NCBI RefSeq assembly: GCF_900100365.1 | Contig: NZ_FNKU01000001.1 | Location: forward strand, 248,001-312,000 | Direction: 5' to 3' | DNA from: Pseudomonas cannabina | GTDB lineage: Bacteria; Pseudomonadota; Gammaproteobacteria; Pseudomonadales; Pseudomonadaceae | Length of the DNA: 64,000 bases | Part shown: piece after piece, positions 49,705-58,676 of the stretch | How the letters are laid out: the number at the start of each line of letters is the position of its first letter | How positions within the stretch are numbered: position 1 is the stretch's first letter | The notes under the pieces: generated by a model | What the model was told of the DNA's origin: nothing | What the model saw: only the letters and a program-made list of their open reading frames with translations | The model's database searches: none | Program-made: the position numbers and the translations under genes

Positions 49705-49826
49705 GGGGCGGGGTGCTCGCGACTGTGCGTTTGATTATATAAATGTGACAGAGTGCTTTATTTGGCATGCCGATGTGAAGCAGCAATCAGGTTATGCATT
49801 CTCTGCATTTTTCAAATCAGGGGTTG

Positions 49827-49852
49827 AACATTTCGTAAAAAAGCGTAATGTT
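49827..49852. promoter_or_regulatory. Operator copy 1, overlapping the ArsR-regulator start
   Basis: AACATTTCGT-N6-GCGTAATGTT is an interrupted inverted repeat (AACATTnCG and CGnAATGTT). It includes the ATG at 49848. A near-identical copy precedes the downstream oxidoreductase, so both are probably bound by the encoded ArsR-type repressor. Confidence 0.7.
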
Positions 49853-50156
49853 GCGCCCCATGATTCTTGAGCAAATCAAAGCGGTCGGTAACGACACTCG
49901 CATGTTGATCATGGAGTGGCTGAAAGACCCGCGAGCCCATTTCCCTCCCCAGGACCACGGTGATCCGGCGATAGGCGTGTGCGTGTCGCACATTCAGGCC
50001 AAGGCCAATCTGTCGGCGTCCACGGCGTCTGCGCACCTGGCTATCCTGCAACGTGCCGGACTGGTTCAGGCCACGCGGATTGGCAAATGGACTTACTTCC
50101 GCCGTGACGAACTGGCCATCGACCGGTTTGCCGATCGGCTCAAGAAAGAACTTTAA
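49848..50156 (+). CDS. ArsR-family transcriptional regulator
   Basis: 102 residues. Winged-helix fold with LEQIKAVGNDTRMLIMEWLK, recognition region KANLSASTASAHLAILQRAG and wing ATRIGKWTYFRRDE. Only one cysteine (GVCVSH) lies where metal-sensing relatives have two, so a redox or small-molecule cue is more likely than metal. The ATG at 49848 is inside an operator copy; an ATG at 49860 (MILEQ) is a plausible alternative. The oxidoreductase gene follows 56 bp downstream behind a second operator. Confidence 0.87.
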   Translation: MLRPMILEQIKAVGNDTRMLIMEWLKDPRAHFPPQDHGDPAIGVCVSHIQAKANLSASTASAHLAILQRAGLVQATRIGKWTYFRRDELAIDRFADRLKKEL

Positions 50157-50166
50157 GTTTTGTTTA

Positions 50167-50192
50167 TACATTTCGTCATTTTGCGTAATGTT
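50167..50192. promoter_or_regulatory. Operator copy 2, before the oxidoreductase gene
   Basis: TACATTTCGT-N6-GCGTAATGTT matches copy 1 at 19 of the 20 arm positions while the six spacer bases differ almost completely. Conservation of the arms but not the spacer indicates a protein-binding site. It lies 20 bp upstream of the ATG at 50213. Confidence 0.72.
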
Positions 50193-50212
50193 GAATTGAT
50201 AGGAGATTGACC

Positions 50213-51223
50213 ATGAGTAACACCACTATCTACGTGCAGGCCGGCGGCGGCTACGATCAGGTCAGCGTTGGCGACAGCGAAGTGCTGGCACCGAAAGCCG
50301 GTGAAATCACCGTGCGTCTGCACGCCAACTCGCTCAACTATCACGATTTCGCCGTCGTCACCGGCATGTGGGCGCCGACTGAAAAGCGTATTCCCATGGC
50401 CGATGGCGCGGGTGTGGTCACAGCGGTAGGCGAGGGCGTCAGCGAGTTCAAGGTTGGCGATTCAGTCGTCAGCACGTTCTTCCCGGAGTGGATCAGCGGC
50501 GAGCCTCTGGTTGAAGGGTTTGTCACGGTGCCGGGCGATGGCGTCGACGGCTACGCTCGCCACCAGGTCACGGCCCGTGCCACCTCGTTCACGCGCGCGC
50601 CGTTGGGCTACAGCCATGCTGAAGCTTCAACGCTGACCACTGCCGGCCTCACCGCCTGGCGTGCGCTGATGGTCGATGATTCGCTGAAAGCCGGTGATAC
50701 CGTGCTGGTGCAAGGCACTGGCGGCGTGTCGATCTTCGCCTTGCAGTTTGCCAAGATGGTCGGTGCAACGGTGATCGCGACGTCTTCCAGCGATGAAAAA
50801 CTGGAGCGTTTGCAGGCCATGGGCGCCGACCACCTGATCAACTATCGCAAAGACAGCAACTGGGGCGAGACGGCCCGCAAGCTGACCGGTGGGCGCGGTG
50901 TAGACCACATTATCGACGTCGGCGGGCCATCGACTCTGCAGCACTCGATGAACGCTGCGCGAGTGGGCGGCCATATTTCGGTCATCGGCATTCTGAGCGG
51001 TGTCGCCGGTCAGCTGGAATTCGTTCCGGCGCTGGTCAAACAACTGCGCATGCAGGGCGTGCTGGTCGGCAGCCGCACCCAGCAACAGGACATGATTCGC
51101 GCCATCGACGCCAACGGCATGCGTCCGGTCATGGACCGTTCGTTCCCGCTGACCGACATTGTCGAAGCGTTCAAGTATCAGGAAACCAACCAGCATTTCG
51201 GCAAGATCTGCCTGGATATCTGA
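50213..51223 (+). CDS. Zinc-type alcohol dehydrogenase/quinone oxidoreductase family (MDR)
   Basis: 336 residues from ATG 50213 behind AGGAGA. N-terminal GroES-like part (VRLHANSLNYHDFAVVTGMW, PMADGAGVVTAVGEGV) and Rossmann part (VLVQGTGGVSIFALQFAKMV). The catalytic zinc cysteine of true alcohol dehydrogenases is not seen in the NYHDF region, so a zinc-free NADPH oxidoreductase is more likely. It should be repressed by the ArsR protein encoded upstream. Substrate unknown. Confidence 0.88.
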   Translation: MSNTTIYVQAGGGYDQVSVGDSEVLAPKAGEITVRLHANSLNYHDFAVVTGMWAPTEKRIPMADGAGVVTAVGEGVSEFKVGDSVVSTFFPEWISGEPLVEGFVTVPGDGVDGYARHQVTARATSFTRAPLGYSHAEASTLTTAGLTAWRALMVDDSLKAGDTVLVQGTGGVSIFALQFAKMVGATVIATSSSDEKLERLQAMGADHLINYRKDSNWGETARKLTGGRGVDHIIDVGGPSTLQHSMNAARVGGHISVIGILSGVAGQLEFVPALVKQLRMQGVLVGSRTQQQDMIRAIDANGMRPVMDRSFPLTDIVEAFKYQETNQHFGKICLDI

Positions 51224-51469
51224 TTCTCTGCTCTGCGTAGATTCTGATGCGCAGGCCCTTGCTGCCGGGAGGTCGACAGGCACGTCGACCTGCTGGCAGT
51301 GACGTTTTGCATCAATTCCTCCGGCGACCCGTTCGCATTCTTTTGCATCAAACTCCGCCTGGCTGTGGTCACAGCTTCTGTGACATCACGGACGTTGTGC
51401 GGCATGCACAAGCACGCTGCTCAGGACGACGTCCAATCTGATTACCAGAACAGGGATGCATTGAAACCT

Positions 51470-51994
51470 ATGAAAACTCATCTATGGCTGGGCCTGCTTG
51501 GCGCTTTTTCCCTCAGTGCCCAGGCGGCATCGCTGGACGTTCCGATCAATATGGTCAGTGCCGACGGCGCGCCCAAACCCATCGGCAGCGTGACGGTCAG
51601 CGAAACCGACTACGGTTTGCTGTTCACCCCGAAACTCACCGGTCTGCCTGCGGGCATCCACGGTTTTCACGTGCATGAAAACGCTAGCTGCGAGGCGGGT
51701 ACCAAAGACGGTGCCAAGGTAGCAGCGCTGGCAGCAGGCGGGCACTTTGACCCGGCCAAGACCGGCAAGCACCTTGGCCCTTACGCTGACGGTCATCTCG
51801 GTGACCTGCCTGCGTTGTACGTGACAGCCGACGGCAAAGCGGATTACCCGGTACTGGCGCCGCGCTTGAAGAAATTGTCTGAAATCAAAGGTCACGCGTT
51901 GATGGTCCACGCGGGCGGCGACAACCATGCCGATATGCCCAAACCATTGGGCGGTGGCGGTGATCGGGCTGCTTGTGGTGTGATCGTGGGGTGA
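51470..51994 (+). CDS. sodC: Periplasmic Cu/Zn superoxide dismutase
   Basis: 174 residues. Signal peptide ends near SAQAASL. Copper and zinc ligands are in [36 protein letters not shown] and [15 protein letters not shown]; the disulfide joins the Cys of NASCEAG to that of RAACGVI. It removes superoxide in the periplasm. A TTG at 51461 is in frame behind AGGGATG and could be the real start. A stem-loop (GTGCCTG/CAGGCAC, 52006-52033) follows the stop without a T-run. Confidence 0.94.
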   Translation: MKTHLWLGLLGAFSLSAQAASLDVPINMVSADGAPKPIGSVTVSETDYGLLFTPKLTGLPAGIHGFHVHENASCEAGTKDGAKVAALAAGGHFDPAKTGKHLGPYADGHLGDLPALYVTADGKADYPVLAPRLKKLSEIKGHALMVHAGGDNHADMPKPLGGGGDRAACGVIVG

Positions 51995-52178
51995 TTATGT
52001 GCCTTGTGCCTGTGCCCGATGGGGTGCAGGCACGCCCTGAACAGGTTTCTGCTCAAGGCAGGCTGAACCGCATCGATAGAGTTTTATTAGCTGGCGACAG
52101 TGCCGCACAAAAGGTCTGTTGTGCGCAACGATCAGCGCAGTCCGTGCGCTGAATGAGGTGCGTTAAAACCCGCGTGGC

Positions 52179-52898
52179 TCAGACGTCGAAGAAATCGACC
52201 TTGCCGTTTTCCAGGCTGTAGTAAGCGCCAACCACCTTGACCTTGCCGTCCTTGATCGGATTCATCAGGGTCGGCTCGGACGCCGTGCGCAAGCGTGCAA
52301 CGGTGCGCTGAACGTTGGCCTTGACCGAGTCTTCCAGCAGGCTTGCACCTTTTCTGGCCTTGGCAGTCAACACCGCTGGCAGAATAGGTTCGATCATCTG
52401 GCCTATCGCGCCCGGATAAACCGTGCTGTCTTCGACCACTGATACGGCAGCAGCCACCGCGCCGCACTTCTCGTGACCCATTACCACCACCAGCGGCACA
52501 CCCAGTTGGCTGACACCGTATTCAATCGAGCCCAGTGCTGCGGTATCCACGGTGTTGCCTGCGTTGCGCACGATGAACAGTTCACCCAGGCCACGGCCAA
52601 ACAGCAGTTCCGGCGGTACGCGTGAGTCCGAGCAGGAGATCAGGATGCAGAACGGCGTCTGACCTTTGGCAATTTCCAGACGCCGGTCACGGTCGCTCTC
52701 GACCTTGATGACCTTGTCCGTCATGAACGCATTATTACCATCACGCAGCGCTTTGAGCGCCTGGTCGGCGGTCATGACGGTACGTGGAGACGTCGGCGCA
52801 GCAGCCTGGGCCATAGACGGGAATTCCATCAGCGCTGCGGCGACAGGAAGACAACACGCACACTGAAGAACTTTGCGGCGGGACAGGGACGAATTCAT
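52179..52898 (-). CDS. Beta-carbonic anhydrase with twin-arginine signal
   Basis: 239 residues. The N-terminus has SRRKVLQCACCLPVAAALME, a Tat-type twin-arginine signal, cleaved near AQAAAP. Zinc ligands and catalytic Asp/Arg appear as CILISCSDSRVPPELLFGRG and VMGHEKCGAVAAAV. It hydrates CO2 to bicarbonate, here in the periplasm. Folding before export would fit zinc loading in the cytoplasm. It stands alone, converging on sodC. Confidence 0.92.
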   Translation of the reverse strand: MNSSLSRRKVLQCACCLPVAAALMEFPSMAQAAAPTSPRTVMTADQALKALRDGNNAFMTDKVIKVESDRDRRLEIAKGQTPFCILISCSDSRVPPELLFGRGLGELFIVRNAGNTVDTAALGSIEYGVSQLGVPLVVVMGHEKCGAVAAAVSVVEDSTVYPGAIGQMIEPILPAVLTAKARKGASLLEDSVKANVQRTVARLRTASEPTLMNPIKDGKVKVVGAYYSLENGKVDFFDV

Positions 52899-53083
52899 AA
52901 GAAGCCTCGGGCTTGTTAACTGTCAAAGAGCGATTGGATCCCGCCCAGGCGGCGCTGGATGCGGGACCTGTCCACTTCATACAGCCACTGGAATTTCATT
53001 TCCAATTGTATTTATTTCGATACGTGTCGCGGATGCCGAGATGACCAGCTCACTCGACGTGCCTGACCGCGCACACTGCACAA

Positions 53084-53293
53084 TCAAGCAGGTTTTAGCG
53101 CGTCTTCATGATGCAACGCCGAGTGGCCGGTCTTGTCGCTTTTCACCTCATACTGCGGCGCATCTTTCGAGGCCGGCCGGTGCTTACCCATGAACTCCAC
53201 ATCCTTGACATGCACTTTAGTGATCTTGCCCTGTATTTCACCTGCTTCTGAATTCCAGCGCACAGCGTCGCCAACCTTGAATGAAGTGCTCAT
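53084..53293 (-). CDS. DUF2945 / Tudor-like small protein
   Basis: 69 residues from ATG 53293, which follows AGAGGAAA. A longer frame upstream adds a proline-rich stretch with no similarity. The sequence FKVGDAVRWNSEAGEIQGKI, TKVHVKDVEFMGKHRPASKD and YEVKSDKTGHSALHHEDAL is the DUF2945 family, annotated as hypervirulence-associated Tudor domain. Function unproven. Single gene, divergent from the peptidase at 53549. Confidence 0.82.
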   Translation of the reverse strand: MSTSFKVGDAVRWNSEAGEIQGKITKVHVKDVEFMGKHRPASKDAPQYEVKSDKTGHSALHHEDALKPA

Positions 53294-53548
53294 GGGCTTT
53301 CCTCTCTCGGTAATTTTTCTGGCGTTTTGCCAGTCACTAATGGGAGTCGGCGGCGGCGGGGGAATTCCATTGGCGTGGATAGATGACAGTGCTCGTTCTC
53401 GGCTCAACAGGTCCAGTTGAATGCGTAACCAAGAGAGAGCACCCCGCCCTCCATATTTCAACCCGGGGTTCCCGCATCATTGTGTCGTGGTGTAACGTTG
53501 AAAGCTTTCTGATCGAGCGATCAGGATTTTCAGAACTTTCGCCACGGA

Positions 53549-55300
53549 ATGCCCACGACAATGAACTTTGCCCTTAAAAAACTGGCTGCTGCGACGCTGA
53601 TGCTGGCCAGTCTTTCAATGTTTGCCAGCGCTGCACACGCCAACATCACCGAGCAACAGAGCGCGGCCATTCTCAAGACGTCCAGTGAGGCATCGCTGAC
53701 CGATTTCAGGCAGTTCCTGTCAGGCCTGAGTAAAAGCGATGTCGCCAGGAGCGCCAATCTGGAACCGGCCATCAGTGCGTTTCTCGCTAACGGTAAACTG
53801 TCCGAAACGCAGCAGAACGATGTCTATCGTTTGCTCGGTCTTTACACCCGTTTGAAATACGGCAGTGCAGCCACCGAAACCCTGCGCGAATTGGTAGCGA
53901 TTCCCACTGTTCGGGTCGACGGCGTTGCGCAGCATGACAACCCGGCATTCATCAAGATCGCCGACACGATCAAGCGCCTTGCCGAAAGCTTCAACCTGAA
54001 GTTTCGCAACGTCGATAACCGTGTCTACGAAATCTCGCTCGATGGCGCCGGTGATGAGGTCGTCGGCATTCATGTTCATGCCGATGTGGTGCCGGTCACG
54101 CCGGAAAACTGGGTGCTGCCGGACGGTACCAGGCTGGACCCGTTCAACGTCACGCTGATCGGTGATCGCATGTACGGGCGCGGCACCGAGGATGACAAGA
54201 ATGGCATCGTGGTGTCGTTGTATGCCATGAAGGTGATCAAGGAAGAGAAGCTGCCGCTGACCAGAAACTTCAAGTTGTTGATCGACACGACTGAAGAAAC
54301 GACTGGCGACGCCATCCCTTATTACTTTGAACGCAACCCGACGCCTGATTACAACCTGGCGCTGGATGGCAGCTATCCGGTGGTCATTGCCGAAAAAGGC
54401 TACGGCACGGTCATGGCCGGTTTTACCCGCAGAGCGGCGCAAGGCGAGGGCGCGGAAATTACCTCGGTGACCGGCGGCATGGCCACTAACCAGATTCCGT
54501 CGAAGTCGGTCGCCACATTGACAACTGACACGCCTGCGGAGCTTGCAGCCAGCCTGCAACAGGCGGGCGCTGATTACATCAAGCGCAACGGCGGCAACTT
54601 CGAAGTGGCCGCGAAGGTCGAGGGCAAAGACGTCAAGCTGACGATCACCGGCGTATCCGCACACTCATCCGACCCTGAGTCCGGCGTCAATCCGGTTGCA
54701 CGGATGCTGGACTTCATCAACAGCCTGGAAGGTAACGTTGCGCTCAAGCACAACCACATCACGGACGCTGCGCGATATGCGGCTGACAATTGGGGGCTGG
54801 ATTATCTGGGCAACAAGCTGGGCATCGGTTTCTCCGATGAGTTCATGGGCCCGCTGACCGCTTCTCTGACCTATGTTGCGATGGATGAAAAGGTCTTCAA
54901 ACTCGCAGTCAACCTGCGCGTGCCCAAGGGCAAGTCTGCGGACGTGCTCAAGGCAGAAATCGCCGACAAGCTTGCGGCCTGGAGCAAGAAAACCGATATC
55001 AAACCTGCGTTCGATTATTCGATTGCCAAGCCGATGTATCGCAACCCGGAGGGTGAATGGGTCAAGACACTGTTGGCCGTCGCCAGCGAGAATCTGGGGA
55101 TGGAGCATAAGTTCGGTACGTCTGCCGGTGCGACATCGGTCCATGATTTGCCGAACGGTGTGCAATTCGGCCTGGCCAGGCCCGACGTCAAGTACACCGG
55201 CCACACGGACAGCGAGTTCAAGACCACCGGGCAGTTCCTGCTGGACCTGCAAATAGTGACCGAAATGATGAGTCGTCTCGGTCAGTTGCCGAAGCTGTAA
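53549..55300 (+). CDS. Exported M20-family dipeptidase
   Basis: 583 residues (579 if the ATG at 53561 is used). Signal peptide LAAATLMLASLSMFASAAHA. Metal-site motifs are GIHVHADVVPV, YGRGTEDDKNGIVVS and LLIDTTEETTGDAIPYYF; the C-terminal DVKYTGHTDSEFK supplies the last His. These fit PepV-like dipeptidases of clan MH. A signal peptide makes it periplasmic, unusual for cytosolic PepV. The cupin and lactonase genes follow on the same strand. Confidence 0.87.
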   Translation: MPTTMNFALKKLAAATLMLASLSMFASAAHANITEQQSAAILKTSSEASLTDFRQFLSGLSKSDVARSANLEPAISAFLANGKLSETQQNDVYRLLGLYTRLKYGSAATETLRELVAIPTVRVDGVAQHDNPAFIKIADTIKRLAESFNLKFRNVDNRVYEISLDGAGDEVVGIHVHADVVPVTPENWVLPDGTRLDPFNVTLIGDRMYGRGTEDDKNGIVVSLYAMKVIKEEKLPLTRNFKLLIDTTEETTGDAIPYYFERNPTPDYNLALDGSYPVVIAEKGYGTVMAGFTRRAAQGEGAEITSVTGGMATNQIPSKSVATLTTDTPAELAASLQQAGADYIKRNGGNFEVAAKVEGKDVKLTITGVSAHSSDPESGVNPVARMLDFINSLEGNVALKHNHITDAARYAADNWGLDYLGNKLGIGFSDEFMGPLTASLTYVAMDEKVFKLAVNLRVPKGKSADVLKAEIADKLAAWSKKTDIKPAFDYSIAKPMYRNPEGEWVKTLLAVASENLGMEHKFGTSAGATSVHDLPNGVQFGLARPDVKYTGHTDSEFKTTGQFLLDLQIVTEMMSRLGQLPKL

Positions 55301-55406
55301 TGCCATACGTGGGTCTGTCTCGCGGCGGGCCCTTTTCTCTGAAACATCCAAGCCAGGAAGAAACCGACGCTTTACCATTCGGTTTCGTGTGCATAAGGAT
55401 TTACCT

Positions 55407-55976
55407 GTGAAAACACTCTTCACCCTCGCACTCGTCAGTCTTGTCGCCTGCACGGCAAGCAGCGCCATAGCCGCAGTCACCGCCGTGCCAGGCAACTCAT
55501 CGGACAGCACCACCAGCAATGGCAAGCTTCAGCCGCCTGTCAAATACGCCACCGTGTGGGCGGACGAAAAGGGCGCGACTCATGTCGATCATTGCCGGAT
55601 CGAGGGGCTTGAATTCAAAAGCTATGCGCCGCCGGCCGAGCCTCAATGGATTGGCGTATCGCCCGATGAGGTCGAGAGCATTGCCTACGCCGTTCTGCCG
55701 CCAGGTTACGTCGGCAGTTGGCATCACGCCCCCGGCCCGCAGTGGGTCATTACCCTGCAGGGTCAATGGTCGGTGGAAACGACCGATGGCACGGTGTTGG
55801 TTCAGGGGCCGGGCGAGATGCAGTTCAATGCCGACAGCACCGCCAAAGCGCGTCCTGATGACGATCGGGTCGGGCATCTGAGCCGCACTGTGGGTGATCA
55901 GCCCAACGTGCAGTTGATCGTGAAACTCAAGCCTAAAGCTGCTGCCAAACGTACTCGTGGCGCATGCGCGTATTGA
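55407..55976 (+). CDS. Exported cupin-fold protein
   Basis: 189 residues from GTG 55407 behind AAGGA; an earlier GTG at 55389 adds six residues. Signal peptide LFTLALVSLVACTASSAIAA. The cupin core is VLPPGYVGSWHHAPGPQWVI, TLQGQWSVETTDGTVLVQGP and GEMQFNADST, with two adjacent histidines as likely metal ligands. Substrate unknown. It lies 15 bp before the SMP-30 gene, suggesting a shared transcript and periplasmic role. Confidence 0.75.
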   Translation: MKTLFTLALVSLVACTASSAIAAVTAVPGNSSDSTTSNGKLQPPVKYATVWADEKGATHVDHCRIEGLEFKSYAPPAEPQWIGVSPDEVESIAYAVLPPGYVGSWHHAPGPQWVITLQGQWSVETTDGTVLVQGPGEMQFNADSTAKARPDDDRVGHLSRTVGDQPNVQLIVKLKPKAAAKRTRGACAY

Positions 55977-55991
55977 TATCAGGACATCTGT

Positions 55992-57008
55992 ATGAATCGA
56001 GTCTTTGGCCGACCAGGCAAAAAAACCTTCGCTCTGCTGCTGGGTAGCGCATTTCTGATGGCCAATGCAGCGCTGGCGTCAGACCCGGCCTCGCCGATAT
56101 CGGTGGTGGACAACGATGCCCGCTTCACCCGGCTGATTGCACCCGGTGCCAAAGCGCAGGTACTTACCGCCGATGCACAGTGGGCGGAAGGTCCACTCTG
56201 TCTCGCTGACGGGCGACTGATCTGGAGCGATGTAAAGGCGAACAAGGTCATGAGCTGGAAAGAGGGTGAGGGCGTTACCCCCTGGCTCGACCCTGCCCAT
56301 TACCAGAATGGTCATGCACGGGATGCCGAAGGGCGCGTCATTGCCGCGTCCCATGGCGAACGGGCAATTGTGCGTCGGGAGGCAGACGGTCAGTGGCGCA
56401 CGCTGGTCGACACGTACCAGGGCAAGCGCCTGAACAGTCCGAACGATGTTGTCGTCGATGACAGCGGCAACATCTGGTTCAGTGATCCGACCTTCGGCGT
56501 GCTGAACAAGGCGGAGAGTTACGGAGGCAAGCCAGAGCAGGGCGGTGAGTACCTTTATCGCTACGACCCGAAGCGTAACGAACTGACCAGGCTCGAGACG
56601 CCCAGGCTTCATTCTCCGAATGGCCTGGCCTTTTCGCCCGATCAGCGTCTGTTGTACGTCGCCGATTCGCAACTGGCCCATGACTTCAAGAACCCCAAGC
56701 TGGCGCATCGCATCATGGTCTATCAGGTGAACAATGGCGCGTTGAGCAACGGGCGGACGTTTGTCGAGGTCTCGCCGGGCATCGCAGATGGCGTCAAGGT
56801 CGATGAGCAGGGCAATGTCTGGAGCAGCAGCAAAGAGGGCATTCAGGTGTTTTCTGCCAAGGGTGAGCTGTTGGGCAAGCTGCTGATTGCTGCGAAAGAC
56901 ACCGGCAACCTGACGTTCTGTTCGACAGGTTCGCAGCCGTGGGTGTACATCACGGCGGCGAACAAAGTGCTGAGAATACCGGCACTGGTCAAAGGCGCCC
57001 GGCCCTGA
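55992..57008 (+). CDS. SMP-30/gluconolactonase-type exported protein
   Basis: 338 residues. Signal peptide ALLLGSAFLMANAALASD. Beta-propeller motifs include AQWAEGPLCLADGRLIWSDV, NSPNDVVVDDSGNIWFSDP, HSPNGLAFSPDQRLLYVADS and GIADGVKVDEQGNVWSS, supplying the usual Glu/Asn/Asp metal ligands. The family hydrolyses sugar lactones. A gluconate-family permease lies 1.7 kb downstream, but the broken cyclase gene is between. Confidence 0.88.
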   Translation: MNRVFGRPGKKTFALLLGSAFLMANAALASDPASPISVVDNDARFTRLIAPGAKAQVLTADAQWAEGPLCLADGRLIWSDVKANKVMSWKEGEGVTPWLDPAHYQNGHARDAEGRVIAASHGERAIVRREADGQWRTLVDTYQGKRLNSPNDVVVDDSGNIWFSDPTFGVLNKAESYGGKPEQGGEYLYRYDPKRNELTRLETPRLHSPNGLAFSPDQRLLYVADSQLAHDFKNPKLAHRIMVYQVNNGALSNGRTFVEVSPGIADGVKVDEQGNVWSSSKEGIQVFSAKGELLGKLLIAAKDTGNLTFCSTGSQPWVYITAANKVLRIPALVKGARP

Positions 57009-57058
57009 TCACGGCACGCGGGAGGTTGGCGAGGCGATGCGGCGCGCCAGCCGGGTGA

Positions 57059-58317
57059 TCAGCTCGCACGTTCTACCCGGTTGCGCCCCAGGCGCTTGGC
57101 TTGATAAAGCGCCTTGTCCGCGCGCTGAATGAGGCTGGCGGCGGTCTCCCCTGACTCAAGTTCCGCGACGCCCAGAGAGATGGTGATGGAGCCGGTTTCG
57201 GTCAGTTCCAGACTGGCAACACCCCTGCGCAAACGTTCGGCCAGTTCGGCAGCCTGATTCAACGAGCTGTCGGCCACCAGTACCAGAAACTCTTCGCCTC
57301 CCCAGCGGGCTGGGACATCGAACATTCGGACCTGGTGTTTAAGGATGTCGGCGACGCTTTTCAACACGCTGTCGCCGGCGGGGTGTCCGTAGAGGTCATT
57401 GACCTGCTTGAAATGGTCGATGTCGCAAATGATCAGGCTGAAGGGCGTCCCGACACCCGCGTCGTGTTGATCAGACGCTCCAGCGTATGTTCGGCCGCGC
57501 GGCGATTGTCCAGGCCGGTCAGCGGGTCGCTGTGGGCAAACTCCAGCAGTTGCTGTTCGCGTCCCATGCGGGTGGTGACGTCCGGGCTGATGCTCACGTA
57601 ATGAGTGATTTTCCCTTCCAGATCACGGAGCGGAGAGATGCTGTGTTCTGCGTAGAAAAGAGAGCCGTCCTTGCGCTTGTTGATGAACGTGGTGCGAAAC
57701 GGCTCGCCGCTCGCCAGCGTCTCGTTGAACTGCGCGTAGAAGGCCTCATCGTGTTTGCCCGAGCGCAGCATCCCCGGGTTTTGGCCGACAATCTCGGTCG
57801 CGCTGTACCCGGTAATGTTCTGGAAGGCTTCGTTGACAAATACGGTGACGGAATTGCGGTCGGTGATGATGATCGGATCGAGCGCCGCGTTCAGTGCCTG
57901 GGCCAGCAGGTACTGTTCGCGTTCGGCGCGAATGCGCGGGCTGATGTTCTGCTGGACGGAAACGAAATTGCACACGACGCCCGCTTCATCGCGCACTGGG
58001 GAAATCTTCCACTCGACGACATACGGGCTTCCGTCTGCGCGGTAATTGATCGTCGACCCTTCGAAGAAAAGACGTTCGCTCAGGCAGCGGCGCATTCGCT
58101 CGATGATCTGCGGGTCGGTCTCCGGCCCCTGCAGAATCCTTGGCGATACGCCAATCAGATCCTCTGCGGCATAACCGGTCATCGCGCAAAACGCCGGATT
58201 GACGTAGACAATGAACGGCCCGCCCCCGGTCATTTCGGCATCGGTGATCAATACGGCATTGAATGACTGCTCGACAACTGCTTCAAGCAAGGCCAGACGC
58301 TGACTGGATGAGGTCAT
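57059..58317 (-). pseudogene. PAS-PAS-GGDEF diguanylate cyclase, frameshifted
   Basis: From ATG 58317 (GGGA upstream) the frame encodes two PAS domains (NPAFCAMTGYAAEDLIGVSP; NEAFQNITGYSATEIVGQNP) and the GGDEF start DPLTGLDNRRAAEHTLERLI, then stops after RVSGRPSA. Shifting one base at about 57449-57451 restores PFSLIICDIDHFKQVNDLYG and the rest of GGDEF, with RWGGEEF and an I-site RMFD five residues earlier. Intact relatives would read RVSGTPFSLI, so one G appears to be missing from a G-run. Either a true inactivating mutation or a sequencing error. Confidence 0.85.
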
Positions 58318-58676
58318 CTGATTTCCCGTCGAGTGATCCTGTGATTGACCGCAGCTCTGATCAGACAGTGTATGACGCAATGCCTTGATAATAGCGGGGG
58401 CTGCCGTTTGGACCGCGTGCCCTGAACACTCGTTGCCTTCGCACTATACCCACATAGCCTATGCGGTGCATCTTCACCGAACGGGCCGTGATTGCGGCCT
58501 GAACGGGCGTTTCAGTTTGAAAATCCGGGCGGCAAAACCTGCGTTGAATCCATATTTATTCGCGACGTCATGGCGCATTCCGGTATCGTCTGAAAATATT
58601 GAAACCAATTATTTCTATTTCCAGGCCGGTGCTCGCGATGGGCGCCCGCACTTAACCATACGACAGGGGACCTGAA
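58318..58676. other. Spacer between the broken cyclase gene and the GntP permease
   Basis: 359 bp holding the divergent promoter regions. A short frame at 58385-58675 has no recognisable product. AGGGG shortly before the TTG at 58677 is the likely ribosome site of the permease. Nothing else is identifiable. Confidence 0.5.
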
